Source: Roseovarius sp. UBA6167
GTDB taxonomy: Bacteria; Pseudomonadota; Alphaproteobacteria; Rhodobacterales; Rhodobacteraceae
Direction of reading: 5' to 3'
Length of the DNA stretch: 14,763 bases
Assembly (NCBI GenBank): GCA_002428225.1
Contig: DIUD01000012.1
Span: 4,497 to 19,259, forward strand
A program made the translations under genes and the position numbers. Below are positions 1 through 7,013 of this stretch, in pieces (the first letter of the stretch is position 1; each line of letters opens with the position of its first letter). The notes under the pieces were generated by a model. That model saw only the letters and a program-made list of their open reading frames with translations, was not told the DNA's origin and did no database searches.

Positions 1-171
1 GGCAACATCATCGTGCGTCAGCGCGGCAACAAGTTCTGGCCGGGCGATGGCGTGGGGCAGGGCAAGGATCACACGCTCTTTGCCGTGACCGAAGGCGCCG
101 TCACCTTCCACAAGGGCCTCAAGGGCCGCACCTTCATTTCGGTCCTGCCCGTGGCGGAGGCCGCCGAGTAA
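1..171 (+). CDS. rpmA: 50S ribosomal protein L27, 3' part
   Basis: Only the last 56 codons are present; the start lies upstream of the window. Translation from base 1 reads GNIIVRQRGNKFWPGDGVGQ, then GKDHTLFAVTEGAV, ending AEAAE and TAA at 169-171. The R-Q-R-G and G-K-D-H-T-L-F-A blocks are diagnostic of bacterial L27, a large-subunit protein whose N-terminal arm reaches the peptidyl transferase centre (that arm is outside the window). A strong hairpin terminator follows 26 bases after the stop, so this is probably the end of an rplU-rpmA unit. That rplU lies upstream is inferred from the usual gene order, not seen. The identification is very secure. Confidence 0.96.
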   Translation, partial: GNIIVRQRGNKFWPGDGVGQGKDHTLFAVTEGAVTFHKGLKGRTFISVLPVAEAAE

Positions 172-197
172 GCCGACCTCGAAGGTTTCGACACATG

Positions 198-234
198 AGG
201 GGATCGGCACGGGCCGGTCCCCTCGTTCGTTTTG
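198..234 (+). terminator. Intrinsic terminator after rpmA
   Basis: A 10-bp stem pairs 198-207 (AGGGGATCGG) with 214-223 (CCGGTCCCCT), with one T-G wobble and a 6-base loop. A T-rich tail (CGTTCGTTTTGTGT) follows. Its position just after the rpmA stop fits transcript termination and separates rpmA from the acetyltransferase. Confidence 0.85.
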
Positions 235-349
235 TGTCAACCGGTCAAATCCGCGTCACGTTGCGGTGCGCGAACATCGTGTCGCGCTTGTTGCCCCCCG
301 CGATCGCCCCCATGTTGGTAAAAGACCCCGTCATGCGAAGGAGGAGCGC

Positions 350-889
350 ATGAAATACGAGACCATCACCACCCAGCCGGCGATCGAGACCGACCGCTTT
401 GACCTGCGCCCGCTACGGGCGTCGGATGCGGGGCTGATCGCGCTGAACGCGGGCGATATCCGCGTGGCGCGTGCCACCGCCACGATCCCGCATCCCTATC
501 CGCCCGGCGCCGCCGAGGCGCTCGTTGCGCGCGCGCAGGCCGAGTGCCGATCCGAGGATGTCTGGGCGATCGACGCGACCAAAATCGGCGGGGCCGAGGT
601 CATGGGCCTTGTCAGCCTGACCCGCGTGGATGCCGACCAGTCCGAGATCGCCTATTGGGTGGCGCCCGCCTTCTGGAACACGGGCGTGGCCTCGGCCGCG
701 GTGGAGGCGCTGATCGCGGCCAACCCGCATGATGCGCGCACCATCTTCGCCAGCGTGTTTCAGGATAACCCGGCCTCGGCGCGGGTCTTGACGAATTGCG
801 GCTTTCAGTATCTTGGAGATGCCGAAACCCATTCGGTGGCGCGCGGCGCGAACGTGCCCACCTGGACCTATAGCCGCAAGATGCGCTGA
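350..889 (+). CDS. GNAT family N-acetyltransferase (RimJ/RimL-like)
   Basis: This is a 179-residue protein that probably transfers an acetyl group from acetyl-CoA to an amine; the substrate is unknown. The N-terminus (TDRFDLRPLRASDAGLIA, residues 14-31) is the usual opening of RimJ/RimL-type acetyltransferases. The strand-turn-helix of motif A is at about 99-118, with N-T-G-V-A-S-A standing for the Q/RxxGxG/A acetyl-CoA loop. Motif B is at 134-156 (N140, P141, S143, then L-T-N-C-G-F). The ATG at 350 is preferred over the in-frame start at 266 because an AAGGAGG ribosome site sits at 338-344 and the upstream residues do not look like protein. A GNAT gene between rpmA and obgE is familiar in Rhodobacteraceae. 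The family is secure; the substrate cannot be read from sequence. Confidence 0.88.
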   Translation: MKYETITTQPAIETDRFDLRPLRASDAGLIALNAGDIRVARATATIPHPYPPGAAEALVARAQAECRSEDVWAIDATKIGGAEVMGLVSLTRVDADQSEIAYWVAPAFWNTGVASAAVEALIAANPHDARTIFASVFQDNPASARVLTNCGFQYLGDAETHSVARGANVPTWTYSRKMR

Positions 890-907
890 GGCCCCGCGCA
901 GGGCCTC
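888..907 (+). other. Hairpin at the GNAT stop codon, before obgE
   Basis: A perfect 7-bp inverted repeat pairs GAGGCCC (888-894) with GGGCCTC (901-907) around a 6-base loop. Its left arm begins inside the TGA of the acetyltransferase gene. No T-run follows, so it is not a classical terminator. It may act as an RNA-processing or 3'-end-protecting hairpin between two cotranscribed genes; that role is inference. Confidence 0.5.
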
Positions 908-926
908 GCCGCCGGAAGGACGGACG

Positions 927-1961
927 ATGAAATTCCTCGATCTCGCCAAGGTCTATATCCGCTCGGGCGCGGGCGGCGCGGGCTGCGTGAGCTTTCGCCG
1001 CGAGAAATTCATCGAGTTCGGCGGCCCCGATGGCGGCGATGGCGGGAATGGCGGCTCGGTCTGGGCCGTGGCGGTGGACGGGCTCAACACGCTGATCGAC
1101 TTTCGCTATCAGCAGCATTTCTTTGCCGATAACGGCCGTCCCGGCATGGGCCGACAGAAGACCGGGGCGAGCGGGTCCGATATCGTGCTGCGTGTGCCCG
1201 TCGGCACGGAGATCCTCGACGAGGATGAGGAAACGGTGATCGCCGACATGACCGAGGTGGGCCAGCGCATTGAGTTGGCCCATGGCGGCAATGGCGGCTG
1301 GGGCAACCTGCGCTTCAAGACCTCGACCAACCAGGCCCCGCGACGCGCCAATCCCGGTCAGGAGGGGGTGGAGCGCACGATCTGGCTGCGGCTCAAGCTG
1401 ATTGCCGATGTCGGGCTTCTGGGCCTGCCCAATGCCGGGAAATCGACCTTTCTTGCCGCTACCTCGAACGCGCGGCCCAAGGTCGCGGATTATCCCTTTA
1501 CCACGTTGCATCCCAATCTGGGCGTGGTGGGGGTGGATAACGTGGAATTCGTCGTGGCCGATATTCCGGGGCTGATCGAGGGCGCGTCCGAGGGGCGGGG
1601 CCTGGGCGATCTGTTTCTTGGCCATGTGGAGCGGTGCGCGGTGCTGTTGCATCTGGTCGATGGCTCCGCGGGCGATCCAGTGGCGGATTATCACACCATC
1701 ATTGAGGAAATCGGCGCCTATGGCGCGGGGCTTTCGGACAAGCCGCGCCTCACCGTGCTGAGCAAGATCGACACGCTCGACGAGGAGGAACGCGCCTTTT
1801 TGCGCGACGAGTTGCAGGCGGCGAGCGGCGGGCCGGTGATGCTCATGTCGGCGATTTCCGGCGAGGGCGTGACCGAGGTGCTGCGCGCCCTGCGCGGGCG
1901 CATCGACGCGAACCGCCTGCGCGAAAGGACCGCCCCGGAGGAAGCCCCGTGGCAACCCTGA
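927..1961 (+). CDS. obgE: Obg family GTPase, ribosome assembly (ObgE/CgtA)
   Basis: A 344-residue essential-type GTPase that acts in late 50S subunit assembly and growth control. Residues 1-158 form the glycine-rich Obg fold (runs such as GGPDGGDGGNGG near 32-43 and HGGNGGWGNLRF at 119-130). The GTPase domain follows: G1 GLPNAGKS at 166-173, the Obg-type switch I YPFTTLHPNLG at 189-199, G3 DIPG at 212-215, G4 SKID at 279-282 and G5 SAIS at 308-311. G4 carries S where most GTPases have N; I believe this is shared by Rhodobacterales relatives and is not a defect. There is no long acidic C-terminal tail. The start at 927 gives the canonical MKFLDLAKVYI opening, with GGAAGGA just upstream. The last 13 bases overlap proB. 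Confidence 0.96.
   Translation: MKFLDLAKVYIRSGAGGAGCVSFRREKFIEFGGPDGGDGGNGGSVWAVAVDGLNTLIDFRYQQHFFADNGRPGMGRQKTGASGSDIVLRVPVGTEILDEDEETVIADMTEVGQRIELAHGGNGGWGNLRFKTSTNQAPRRANPGQEGVERTIWLRLKLIADVGLLGLPNAGKSTFLAATSNARPKVADYPFTTLHPNLGVVGVDNVEFVVADIPGLIEGASEGRGLGDLFLGHVERCAVLLHLVDGSAGDPVADYHTIIEEIGAYGAGLSDKPRLTVLSKIDTLDEEERAFLRDELQAASGGPVMLMSAISGEGVTEVLRALRGRIDANRLRERTAPEEAPWQP
1937..1951 (+). promoter_or_regulatory. Ribosome site and GTG start of proB inside obgE
   Basis: GGAGGA at 1937-1942 is followed six bases later by the GTG start at 1949, all within the last codons of obgE. This supports the GTG as the true proB start and suggests translational coupling of the two genes. Confidence 0.7.
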
Positions 1962-3055
1962 ACGATGCGCGCCGGGTGGTGGTCAAGATCGGCTCGGCGC
2001 TGCTGGTGGACCGCGCCACGGGGGCCTTGCGCGCCAACTGGCTCGCCTCGCTGGCCGAGGATGTGGCGGGGCTGCGCGCGCGCGGCGCGGATGTGATCCT
2101 TGTGTCGTCCGGCTCGATAGCACTTGGCCGGGGTGTGCTTGGCCTGCCCGCGAGCGCGCTCTCGCTCGAACAGAGCCAGGCCGCGGCGGCGGTCGGGCAG
2201 ATCAAGCTGGCGGGCGCCTACGAGGCGGCGCTGGCGCGCTACGGGCTTCAGGCGGCGCAGGTGCTGGTGACGCTCGAGGACAGCGAGGACCGCCGCCGCT
2301 ATCTCAATTCCCGCGCCACGATGGAGCAGCTTCTGCGTCTCGGTGCGGTGCCCGTCGTCAACGAGAACGACACCGTGGCCACCGACGAGATCCGCTATGG
2401 CGACAATGACCGGCTGGCCGCGCAGGTGGCGGTGACGGCGGGGGCGGATCTGCTCATTCTCCTGTCGGATGTGGACGGGCTTTATACCGCCAATCCGCAG
2501 ACCGATCCGGGCGCGCGTCACCTCGCCAGGGTGACAGCGATCACCCCCGAGATCGAGGCGATGGCAGGCGATGCCGGCTCGGGCCTGTCCAAGGGCGGGA
2601 TGAAGACCAAGGTGATGGCCGCGCGCACCGCCACCGCGGGCGGCTGTGCCATGGCGATCACGCGCGGCGACCGGATGCACCCGGTGCGCGCACTGGCCGA
2701 GGGCGCGCGCGCCACATGGTTCGCAGCCCAGGGCGACCCGCAGCAAAAGCGCAAGGCCTGGATCGCGGCGATGAAGCCACGGGGCCGGGTGACCATCGAC
2801 GCGGGTGCCGTGCGGGCGCTGGCCGCGGGCAGCAGCCTGCTGTCGGCGGGGGTAAGCGCGGTGTCGGGCGCTTTCGGGCGCGGCGATCCGGTGGAGGTCG
2901 CCGATGAGCGGGGGCGCGTGCTGGGGCAGGGCCTGACCCGTTACGATGCCGGCGATGCGGCGCGGATCGCAAGGCTGCGCTCGGATCAGATCGAGGCCGC
3001 GCTCGGCTATCCGTCGCGCGGCCCGCTCATCCACCGCGACGATCTGGCGCTCTGA
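1949..3055 (+). CDS. proB: Glutamate 5-kinase (AAK domain plus PUA domain)
   Basis: A 368-residue cytoplasmic enzyme that phosphorylates glutamate to glutamyl 5-phosphate, the first step of proline synthesis and the usual point of proline feedback. The amino-acid kinase domain fills about 8-260: VKIGSALLV at 12-20, SSGSIALGRG at 53-62, VNENDTVATDEIRYGDNDRL at 137-156 (substrate site), LSDVDGLYT at 172-180 and SKGGMKTK at 214-221 (nucleotide site). A C-terminal PUA domain (about 278-355, with SLLSAGV and FGRGDPVEV) matches the long bacterial form. It starts with GTG and overlaps obgE by 13 bases. The usual partner proA (glutamyl-phosphate reductase) does not follow; a transport gene starts about 70 bases downstream instead. 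Confidence 0.96.
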   Translation: MATLNDARRVVVKIGSALLVDRATGALRANWLASLAEDVAGLRARGADVILVSSGSIALGRGVLGLPASALSLEQSQAAAAVGQIKLAGAYEAALARYGLQAAQVLVTLEDSEDRRRYLNSRATMEQLLRLGAVPVVNENDTVATDEIRYGDNDRLAAQVAVTAGADLLILLSDVDGLYTANPQTDPGARHLARVTAITPEIEAMAGDAGSGLSKGGMKTKVMAARTATAGGCAMAITRGDRMHPVRALAEGARATWFAAQGDPQQKRKAWIAAMKPRGRVTIDAGAVRALAAGSSLLSAGVSAVSGAFGRGDPVEVADERGRVLGQGLTRYDAGDAARIARLRSDQIEAALGYPSRGPLIHRDDLAL

Positions 3056-3088
3056 TCCGCGCCGATCCTTGCCGAGCGCGGCCCGCGC

Positions 3089-3117
3089 TTGCGGGGCGGG
3101 GCCGGGTGGCCTATCTG
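3089..3117 (+). promoter_or_regulatory. Possible promoter of the DUF1007/NicO unit
   Basis: TTGCGG at 3089-3094 and TATCTG at 3112-3117 are separated by 17 bases. Each matches the sigma-70 consensus at only 3 of 6 positions, so support is weak. Start of transcription would fall at about 3124, next to the ATG at 3125. Confidence 0.3.
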
Positions 3118-3124
3118 TGGGCGC

Positions 3125-3763
3125 ATGAAACGCCTCGCCCTTGCCGCCCTCGTTGCCGCGCTGCCCGTGTCCTGGACGCAGGCGCATCCGCATGTCTTCG
3201 TCGAGGTGGCGCTCGATTTCGTCGATGACGGCGCGGGCAACCTGGCGGGTGTCGAGGTAACCTGGACCTATGACGATTTCTTCTCGCTGCTGATCCTGAC
3301 CGACATGGGGCTTGATCCCGACGGCGACGGGGTGCTGAGCGATGACGAACTGGCGCGGCTCAAGGGGTTCGACCTCGAGGAATGGCCCGAAGGGTTCGAG
3401 GGTGATCTTTACATTCACGCAGGCGGGCAGAAGGTTGCCCTCGACCGTCCGGTGCCGACCGGGGTGCGCCTCGAGGAAGGCCGGATCGTCGCCACCCATA
3501 CCCGCCGCTTCGGCCCCGTCCCGGCCGATGGGCTGCGGGTCGAGCCCTATGACCCGACCTATTACGTCGATTACACGCTTGCCGGGCCGGTCACGCTGCC
3601 CGCGGGCTGCACCTACGCGATCCGCGAGCCGGAACCTGACGAAAGCCAGCGCGCGTTCCGCGACATGCTCGCGCAACTCGGCGCCGAGGAGCAATATACC
3701 GGCGTCGAGGTGGGCAACCTCTTTTCCGACACGATGGTGATCTCGTGCCGCGCGCGGTCCTGA
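3125..3763 (+). CDS. DUF1007 family secreted protein, ZevA-like metal-transport partner
   Basis: A 212-residue exported protein. Residues 1-20 form a signal peptide (K-R, then LALAALVAALPV, cleavage after TQA), so the mature chain starts with H-P-H. This opening and FVEVALDFV, VTWTYDDFFS and YDPTYYVDY are typical of DUF1007. Residues 64-75 (DPDGDGVLSDDE) fit a 12-residue EF-hand loop exactly, with D at 1, 3 and 5 and E at 12. C162 and C208 could form a periplasmic disulfide. DUF1007 proteins commonly pair with NicO permeases; the ZevAB zinc-acquisition pair of Haemophilus influenzae is the closest functional model I know. Here the permease gene overlaps by 19 bases. No Shine-Dalgarno is evident before the ATG. 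The start was chosen because it begins the signal peptide. The metal (Zn, Ni or Co) is not readable. Confidence 0.87.
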   Translation: MKRLALAALVAALPVSWTQAHPHVFVEVALDFVDDGAGNLAGVEVTWTYDDFFSLLILTDMGLDPDGDGVLSDDELARLKGFDLEEWPEGFEGDLYIHAGGQKVALDRPVPTGVRLEEGRIVATHTRRFGPVPADGLRVEPYDPTYYVDYTLAGPVTLPAGCTYAIREPEPDESQRAFRDMLAQLGAEEQYTGVEVGNLFSDTMVISCRARS

Positions 3764-4638
3764 GCCTCGGCGCGCTGGCGGTGCTGGCGCTGGCGATGTG
3801 GCTCTGGGGCTTTGGCGGCTCGCAGGCGCTGGCCGACTGGGCGCGCGCGGGCCAGGCCGGGACGCAGCAGGCGATGGCGCGGCTCTTGCGGGCCCTGCGC
3901 GCGGGCGAGCCGGGGGCGATGGCGGGGCTGCTGGGGCTGTGCTTTGTTTATGGCTTCTTTCACGCGGTGGGGCCGGGGCACGGCAAGATCCTGATCGGTG
4001 GCTACGGCATGGCGGCGCGGGTGGGGGCGGCACGCCTTTCGGCGCTGGCACTCGGGTCGAGCCTTGCGCAGGCGGCGAGCGCGGTGGCGCTGGTCTATGC
4101 GGGCGTGTTCGCCTTTGACCTCACGCGCCAGCAGATGACCGGGCTGGCCGAGGGCCTGCTGGCCCCGGTGAGCTATGGCGCGGTGGCGCTGGTGGGGCTG
4201 TGGCTGGCGCTGCGCGGGGTCCGGCGCTGGCACCGGACGCGCGCGGTCCATGGCGATGACCACGTCTGCGCCGCTTGCGGCCACAGCCATGGCCCGACCC
4301 CGCAGCAGGCCGCGCGCCTGCGCGGCTGGCGCGATGGCTTGATGCTGATCGGCGCGGTGGCGATCCGGCCCTGCACCGGGGCGCTGTTCCTGCTGATCCT
4401 GACCTGGCGCATGGGGATCGAGATGGCGGGCATCCTTGGCACCTTTGCCATGGGGCTGGGCACGGCAAGCGTGACGCTTGCCGTGGCGCTTGCCTCGGTC
4501 ACGCTGCGCGAGGGGGCGCTGGCGCGGCTGGCGACGACCGAGGGCCGGGGCCTTGCGCGCGCGCTCACGGCACTTGAGATCGGCGCGGGGCTGGTGATCG
4601 CGGCGCTGGCGCTGCATCTCATGCGCGCCACGCTCTGA
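3745..4638 (+). CDS. NicO-family Ni/Co/Zn-type membrane transporter, ZevB-like
   Basis: A 297-residue inner-membrane protein with about six hydrophobic segments (roughly 6-24, 58-76, 98-124, 139-158, 198-221, 226-252, plus a last one near 274-293). HAVGPGHGK at 73-81 is the signature of the NicO/RcnA superfamily, and AIRPCTGAL at 206-214 is a second conserved block. The loop at 163-182 is rich in metal ligands (H163, H169, H173, C175, C178, H180, H182), as expected for metal selection or sensing. The start is a GTG inside the end of the DUF1007 gene (19-base overlap), which implies coupled translation. The family includes both exporters and importers, so direction is inferred only from the DUF1007 partner. 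Confidence 0.9.
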   Translation: MPRAVLSLGALAVLALAMWLWGFGGSQALADWARAGQAGTQQAMARLLRALRAGEPGAMAGLLGLCFVYGFFHAVGPGHGKILIGGYGMAARVGAARLSALALGSSLAQAASAVALVYAGVFAFDLTRQQMTGLAEGLLAPVSYGAVALVGLWLALRGVRRWHRTRAVHGDDHVCAACGHSHGPTPQQAARLRGWRDGLMLIGAVAIRPCTGALFLLILTWRMGIEMAGILGTFAMGLGTASVTLAVALASVTLREGALARLATTEGRGLARALTALEIGAGLVIAALALHLMRATL

Positions 4639-4651
4639 TCGGCAGGGTTCT

Positions 4652-4679
4652 TTGCATCGCGCCGCAACTCGACTATATG
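4652..4679 (+). promoter_or_regulatory. Possible promoter of rnd
   Basis: TTGCAT at 4652-4657 and TATATG at 4674-4679 are 16 bases apart in the 82-base gap after the transporter gene. The -10 matches 4 of 6 and the -35 matches 3 of 6 consensus bases. It would give a leader of about 35 bases before the ATG at 4721. Confidence 0.38.
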
Positions 4680-4720
4680 TGCCACGAGGCGATAGCGCCG
4701 GAACAAGTCAAAGAGCAGGT

Positions 4721-5881
4721 ATGCAGATCATCACCACCACCGAGGCTCTCGCCGCCTTTTGCACGGCGGCGCGCGGGCACGATTATGTCACCGTCGATAC
4801 CGAGTTCCTGCGCGAGCGAACGTATTACTCCCGGCTCTGCCTTGTGCAGTTGGCCATGCCGGGCAAGGGCGACGAGGGCGCGGTGCTGGTCGATCCGGTC
4901 GCGGGCGGCGCTGCTCTGTCGCTGGAGCCGCTTTACGAGCTGTTCCGCGATCCGTCCGTGGTCAAGGTGTTCCATGCCGCGCGGCAGGATCTGGAGATAT
5001 TCCAGGTAGATGCGGGCGTGATACCGGCGCCGCTATTCGATACGCAGGTGGCGGCGATGGTCTGCGGTTTCGGCGAGCAGGCGGGTTACGAGACGCTGGT
5101 CAAGCGTATCGCCAAGGCCACGGTGGACAAAAGCTCCCGGTTCACGGACTGGTCGCGCCGTCCGCTCACCGAGGCGCAGATGGTCTATGCGCTGGCCGAT
5201 GTGACGCATCTGCGCCAGATCTACGAATTCCTTGCCCGCAAGATCGCGGCCTCGGGCCGCGAGAAATGGGTGGCCGAGGAAATGGCCGTGCTGACCAACC
5301 CCGAGACCTATCGCACCGACCCCGACGAGGCATGGCGGCGCATCAAGACCCGCAACACCGCGCCCAAATTCCTTGCCATCCTGCGAGAGCTGGCGCGCTT
5401 CCGCGAGACCTGTGCGCAGGCGCGCGACGTGCCGCGGAGCCGTGTGTTCAAGGATGATGCGCTGCTGGAACTGGCCGCGACCAGGCCGCAGACTCCTGAG
5501 GATCTGGCGCGCTCGCGGTTGCTGCTGCGCGAGGCGCGCAAGGGCGAGATCGCAGAGGGCATCATCGCCGCCGTCAAGGCGGGGCTGGCCTGTCTGCCCG
5601 AGGCGATGCCACATGTCGAGGCAGAGGCCAGGGCCCCGCTCAATCCGGCGCTGGCCGATATGCTGCGGGTGCTGCTCAAGGCGCGCAGCGAGACCTCTGG
5701 CGTGGCCGCCAGGCTGATTGCCAGCGCCGCCGATCTGGATCGTCTGGCCGCGGGCGGGCGCGACGTGCCCGCGCTCTCGGGCTGGCGGCACGATGTGTTC
5801 GGGGCCGATGCGCTCCGGCTTTGCGCGGGCGAGATCGGGCTGGTGGTGCGCGGCGAGACGGTTGAGGCGGTGTCGCTCTGA
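4721..5881 (+). CDS. rnd: Ribonuclease D
   Basis: A 386-residue 3'-to-5' exoribonuclease of the DEDD family, which trims tRNA and other small RNA 3' ends. Exo I is VDTEFLRERTYY (D26, E28). Exo II is KVFHAARQDLEIF (D90). Exo III is MVYALADVTHLRQIY (Y156, D160), giving the DEDDy set complete. An HRDC domain follows at about 211-290 (APKFLAILRELARFRE, with VPRSRVFKDDALLELA), and a second helical region fills the C-terminus. The length fits the family. The ATG at 4721 gives the standard MQIITTTEALAAF opening; an in-frame ATG at 4652 would add residues without similarity. It ends three bases from the stop of a convergent gene. Confidence 0.94.
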   Translation: MQIITTTEALAAFCTAARGHDYVTVDTEFLRERTYYSRLCLVQLAMPGKGDEGAVLVDPVAGGAALSLEPLYELFRDPSVVKVFHAARQDLEIFQVDAGVIPAPLFDTQVAAMVCGFGEQAGYETLVKRIAKATVDKSSRFTDWSRRPLTEAQMVYALADVTHLRQIYEFLARKIAASGREKWVAEEMAVLTNPETYRTDPDEAWRRIKTRNTAPKFLAILRELARFRETCAQARDVPRSRVFKDDALLELAATRPQTPEDLARSRLLLREARKGEIAEGIIAAVKAGLACLPEAMPHVEAEARAPLNPALADMLRVLLKARSETSGVAARLIASAADLDRLAAGGRDVPALSGWRHDVFGADALRLCAGEIGLVVRGETVEAVSL

Positions 5882-5890
5882 CCGTCAGAG
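5876..5890. repeat. Perfect inverted repeat spanning both convergent stop codons (rnd / lipoprotein)
   Basis: CTCTGAC and GTCAGAG flank a single C (5883). The left arm holds the TGA of rnd (5879-5881) and the right arm holds the TGA of the opposite gene (5885-5887). As RNA it would fold with a 6-bp stem and 3-base loop on either strand. There is no T-run on either side, so any terminator role is inferred. Confidence 0.55.
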
Positions 5891-6382
5891 GCGGATGACG
5901 CGCTCGTTCTGCGCGGCGCGCACGCGGATTTCGCGCGCCGCCCCGAGTTTCTTGCGCGAGATGAACACCGCCGCCAGAACCTGCCGCGCGCGCTCGGGCC
6001 CCTGGGGTGTGTCTTCGGGCTGTTCGGCGCGCAGTTCGTAGCTGATCACCCCGTTGACCGGCTCGCCCTGAGGATGCTCGGGGATGAGGCGCACGTCGAA
6101 CGCCTCCTGACGCAAAGTCAGTCCCTCGACCCGGAGGATGACACCGCCCGAGGCGGGCTTGATCTCGGCGTTGGTGATGGTGGCAACCGGCGTGCCCTCG
6201 TAGGGCGCGTCGCGGCGGCGCTCCTGGATGGACTGGAACAGGCCCCCCTCTTCGTCCCGTTCGGGGATCAGGGGGTTGGTGTTCTCGGCATCGGCCCGCG
6301 CCGCACGCCGCGTCCGCCGGCGCGCGCCACAGCCCGCCAGCGCGCCCGCGGCCGCAAGCCCAAGAAAAACCCGTCGCTTCAT
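5885..6382 (-). CDS. Hypothetical lipoprotein
   Basis: A 165-residue protein with a type II signal: M-K-R-R, a hydrophobic stretch (VFLGLAAAGA) and the lipobox LAGC with the acylated cysteine at 18. The next residue is G, not D, so outer-membrane sorting is likely by the usual rule. A very basic linker (RRRTRRAAR, 21-29) follows, then an acidic segment, and a beta-rich C-terminal region from about 63 to 165 (TPVATITNAEIKPASGGVIL, FDVRLIPEHP, VISYELRAE, REIRVRAAQN). I do not recognise a characterised family. It looks like a conserved Rhodobacteraceae envelope protein. The start at 6382 is chosen because it begins the signal peptide; the frame remains open to 6511 but that part is not protein-like. 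It is divergent from sufE and convergent with rnd. Confidence 0.8.
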   Translation of the reverse strand: MKRRVFLGLAAAGALAGCGARRRTRRAARADAENTNPLIPERDEEGGLFQSIQERRRDAPYEGTPVATITNAEIKPASGGVILRVEGLTLRQEAFDVRLIPEHPQGEPVNGVISYELRAEQPEDTPQGPERARQVLAAVFISRKKLGAAREIRVRAAQNERVIRL

Positions 6383-6509
6383 GCCTGATGCCCTCATCAC
6401 CATCCACGACTTGCCTAACCGATTGGCGCGCGGTTGGAAAGATGCAAGCGAGGGCTGGACCTGCGGCGACCGCGGCCTTAGGTCTTGTCCGACACAGTGG
6501 GAGAGCGGC
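6383..6509. other. Divergent intergenic region, lipoprotein / sufE
   Basis: A 127-base gap that must hold promoters for both directions unless transcripts enter from outside. I looked for sigma-70-like pairs on both strands and found none convincing. GGGAG at 6499-6503 is the ribosome site of sufE, six bases before its ATG. Confidence 0.5.
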
Positions 6510-6920
6510 ATGGCGAGCGAAGCCTTCGAGGAGATCGTGGCGGATTTCGAGTTTCTCGACGACTGGGAGGACCGCTATCGCTACGTGATCGAGAAGGGGC
6601 GCGACATGGCCCCGCTCGACGACGCGCTCAAGGTGCCCGCGACCAGGGTGGAGGGCTGCGCCAGCCAGGTCTGGTTGCATCCGCGCATCGAGGACGGGCG
6701 ATTCCACTTCGACGGCGACAGCGACGCGCTGATCGTGCGCGGTCTCATCGCGATCCTGCGCGCGCTCTACAACGGCGTGCCGGTGGCCGAGGTTGGCCGC
6801 GTCGATGCACGGTCCGAACTCGCCCGGCTCGGGCTTGACGAGCATCTCTCGGCGCAACGCTCCAACGGGCTGCGCGCGATGATCGGGCGCATCCGGGCGG
6901 CGGCGGAGGAGGCCGTGTAA
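6510..6920 (+). CDS. sufE: SufE-type cysteine desulfuration (sulfur acceptor) protein
   Basis: A 136-residue protein that accepts sulfur from the cysteine desulfurase SufS and passes it to the SufBCD scaffold for Fe-S cluster assembly. The hallmark V-E-G-C-A-S-Q-V-W (residues 47-55) is present with the acceptor cysteine at C50. The N-terminal helix (FEEIVADFEFLDDWEDRYRY, 6-25) and later blocks (LIVRGLIAILRALYNG, 74-89; LGLDEHLSAQRSNGL, 107-121) match the SufE/CsdE fold and its normal length. The ATG at 6510 is favoured by GGGAG upstream and the full-length match. No other suf gene is in the window, so sufE stands apart from the cluster, as is common in this group. It could serve a CsdA-like desulfurase instead. 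Confidence 0.94.
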   Translation: MASEAFEEIVADFEFLDDWEDRYRYVIEKGRDMAPLDDALKVPATRVEGCASQVWLHPRIEDGRFHFDGDSDALIVRGLIAILRALYNGVPVAEVGRVDARSELARLGLDEHLSAQRSNGLRAMIGRIRAAAEEAV

Positions 6921-7013
6921 CGAACTCGTGCTTCTCGTCGGGCTGTTTTGCTGTTAACCTTTTGCCATTCGTGAGGGGGCATTTGGCCACGGGCGGGCGA
7001 TTGAGGAGTGGTT

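Noticed and set aside
266..349. Upstream in-frame start for the acetyltransferase
   Set aside because: The extra 28 residues are R/H/P-rich and unlike the family, while the ATG at 350 has an ideal AAGGAGG site.
1718..4051. Very long minus-strand open frame (777 residues) antisense to proB and the transport pair
   Set aside because: It overlaps well-recognised genes, is dominated by P, R, A and H in low-complexity runs, and has no family resemblance. It is a high-GC shadow frame.
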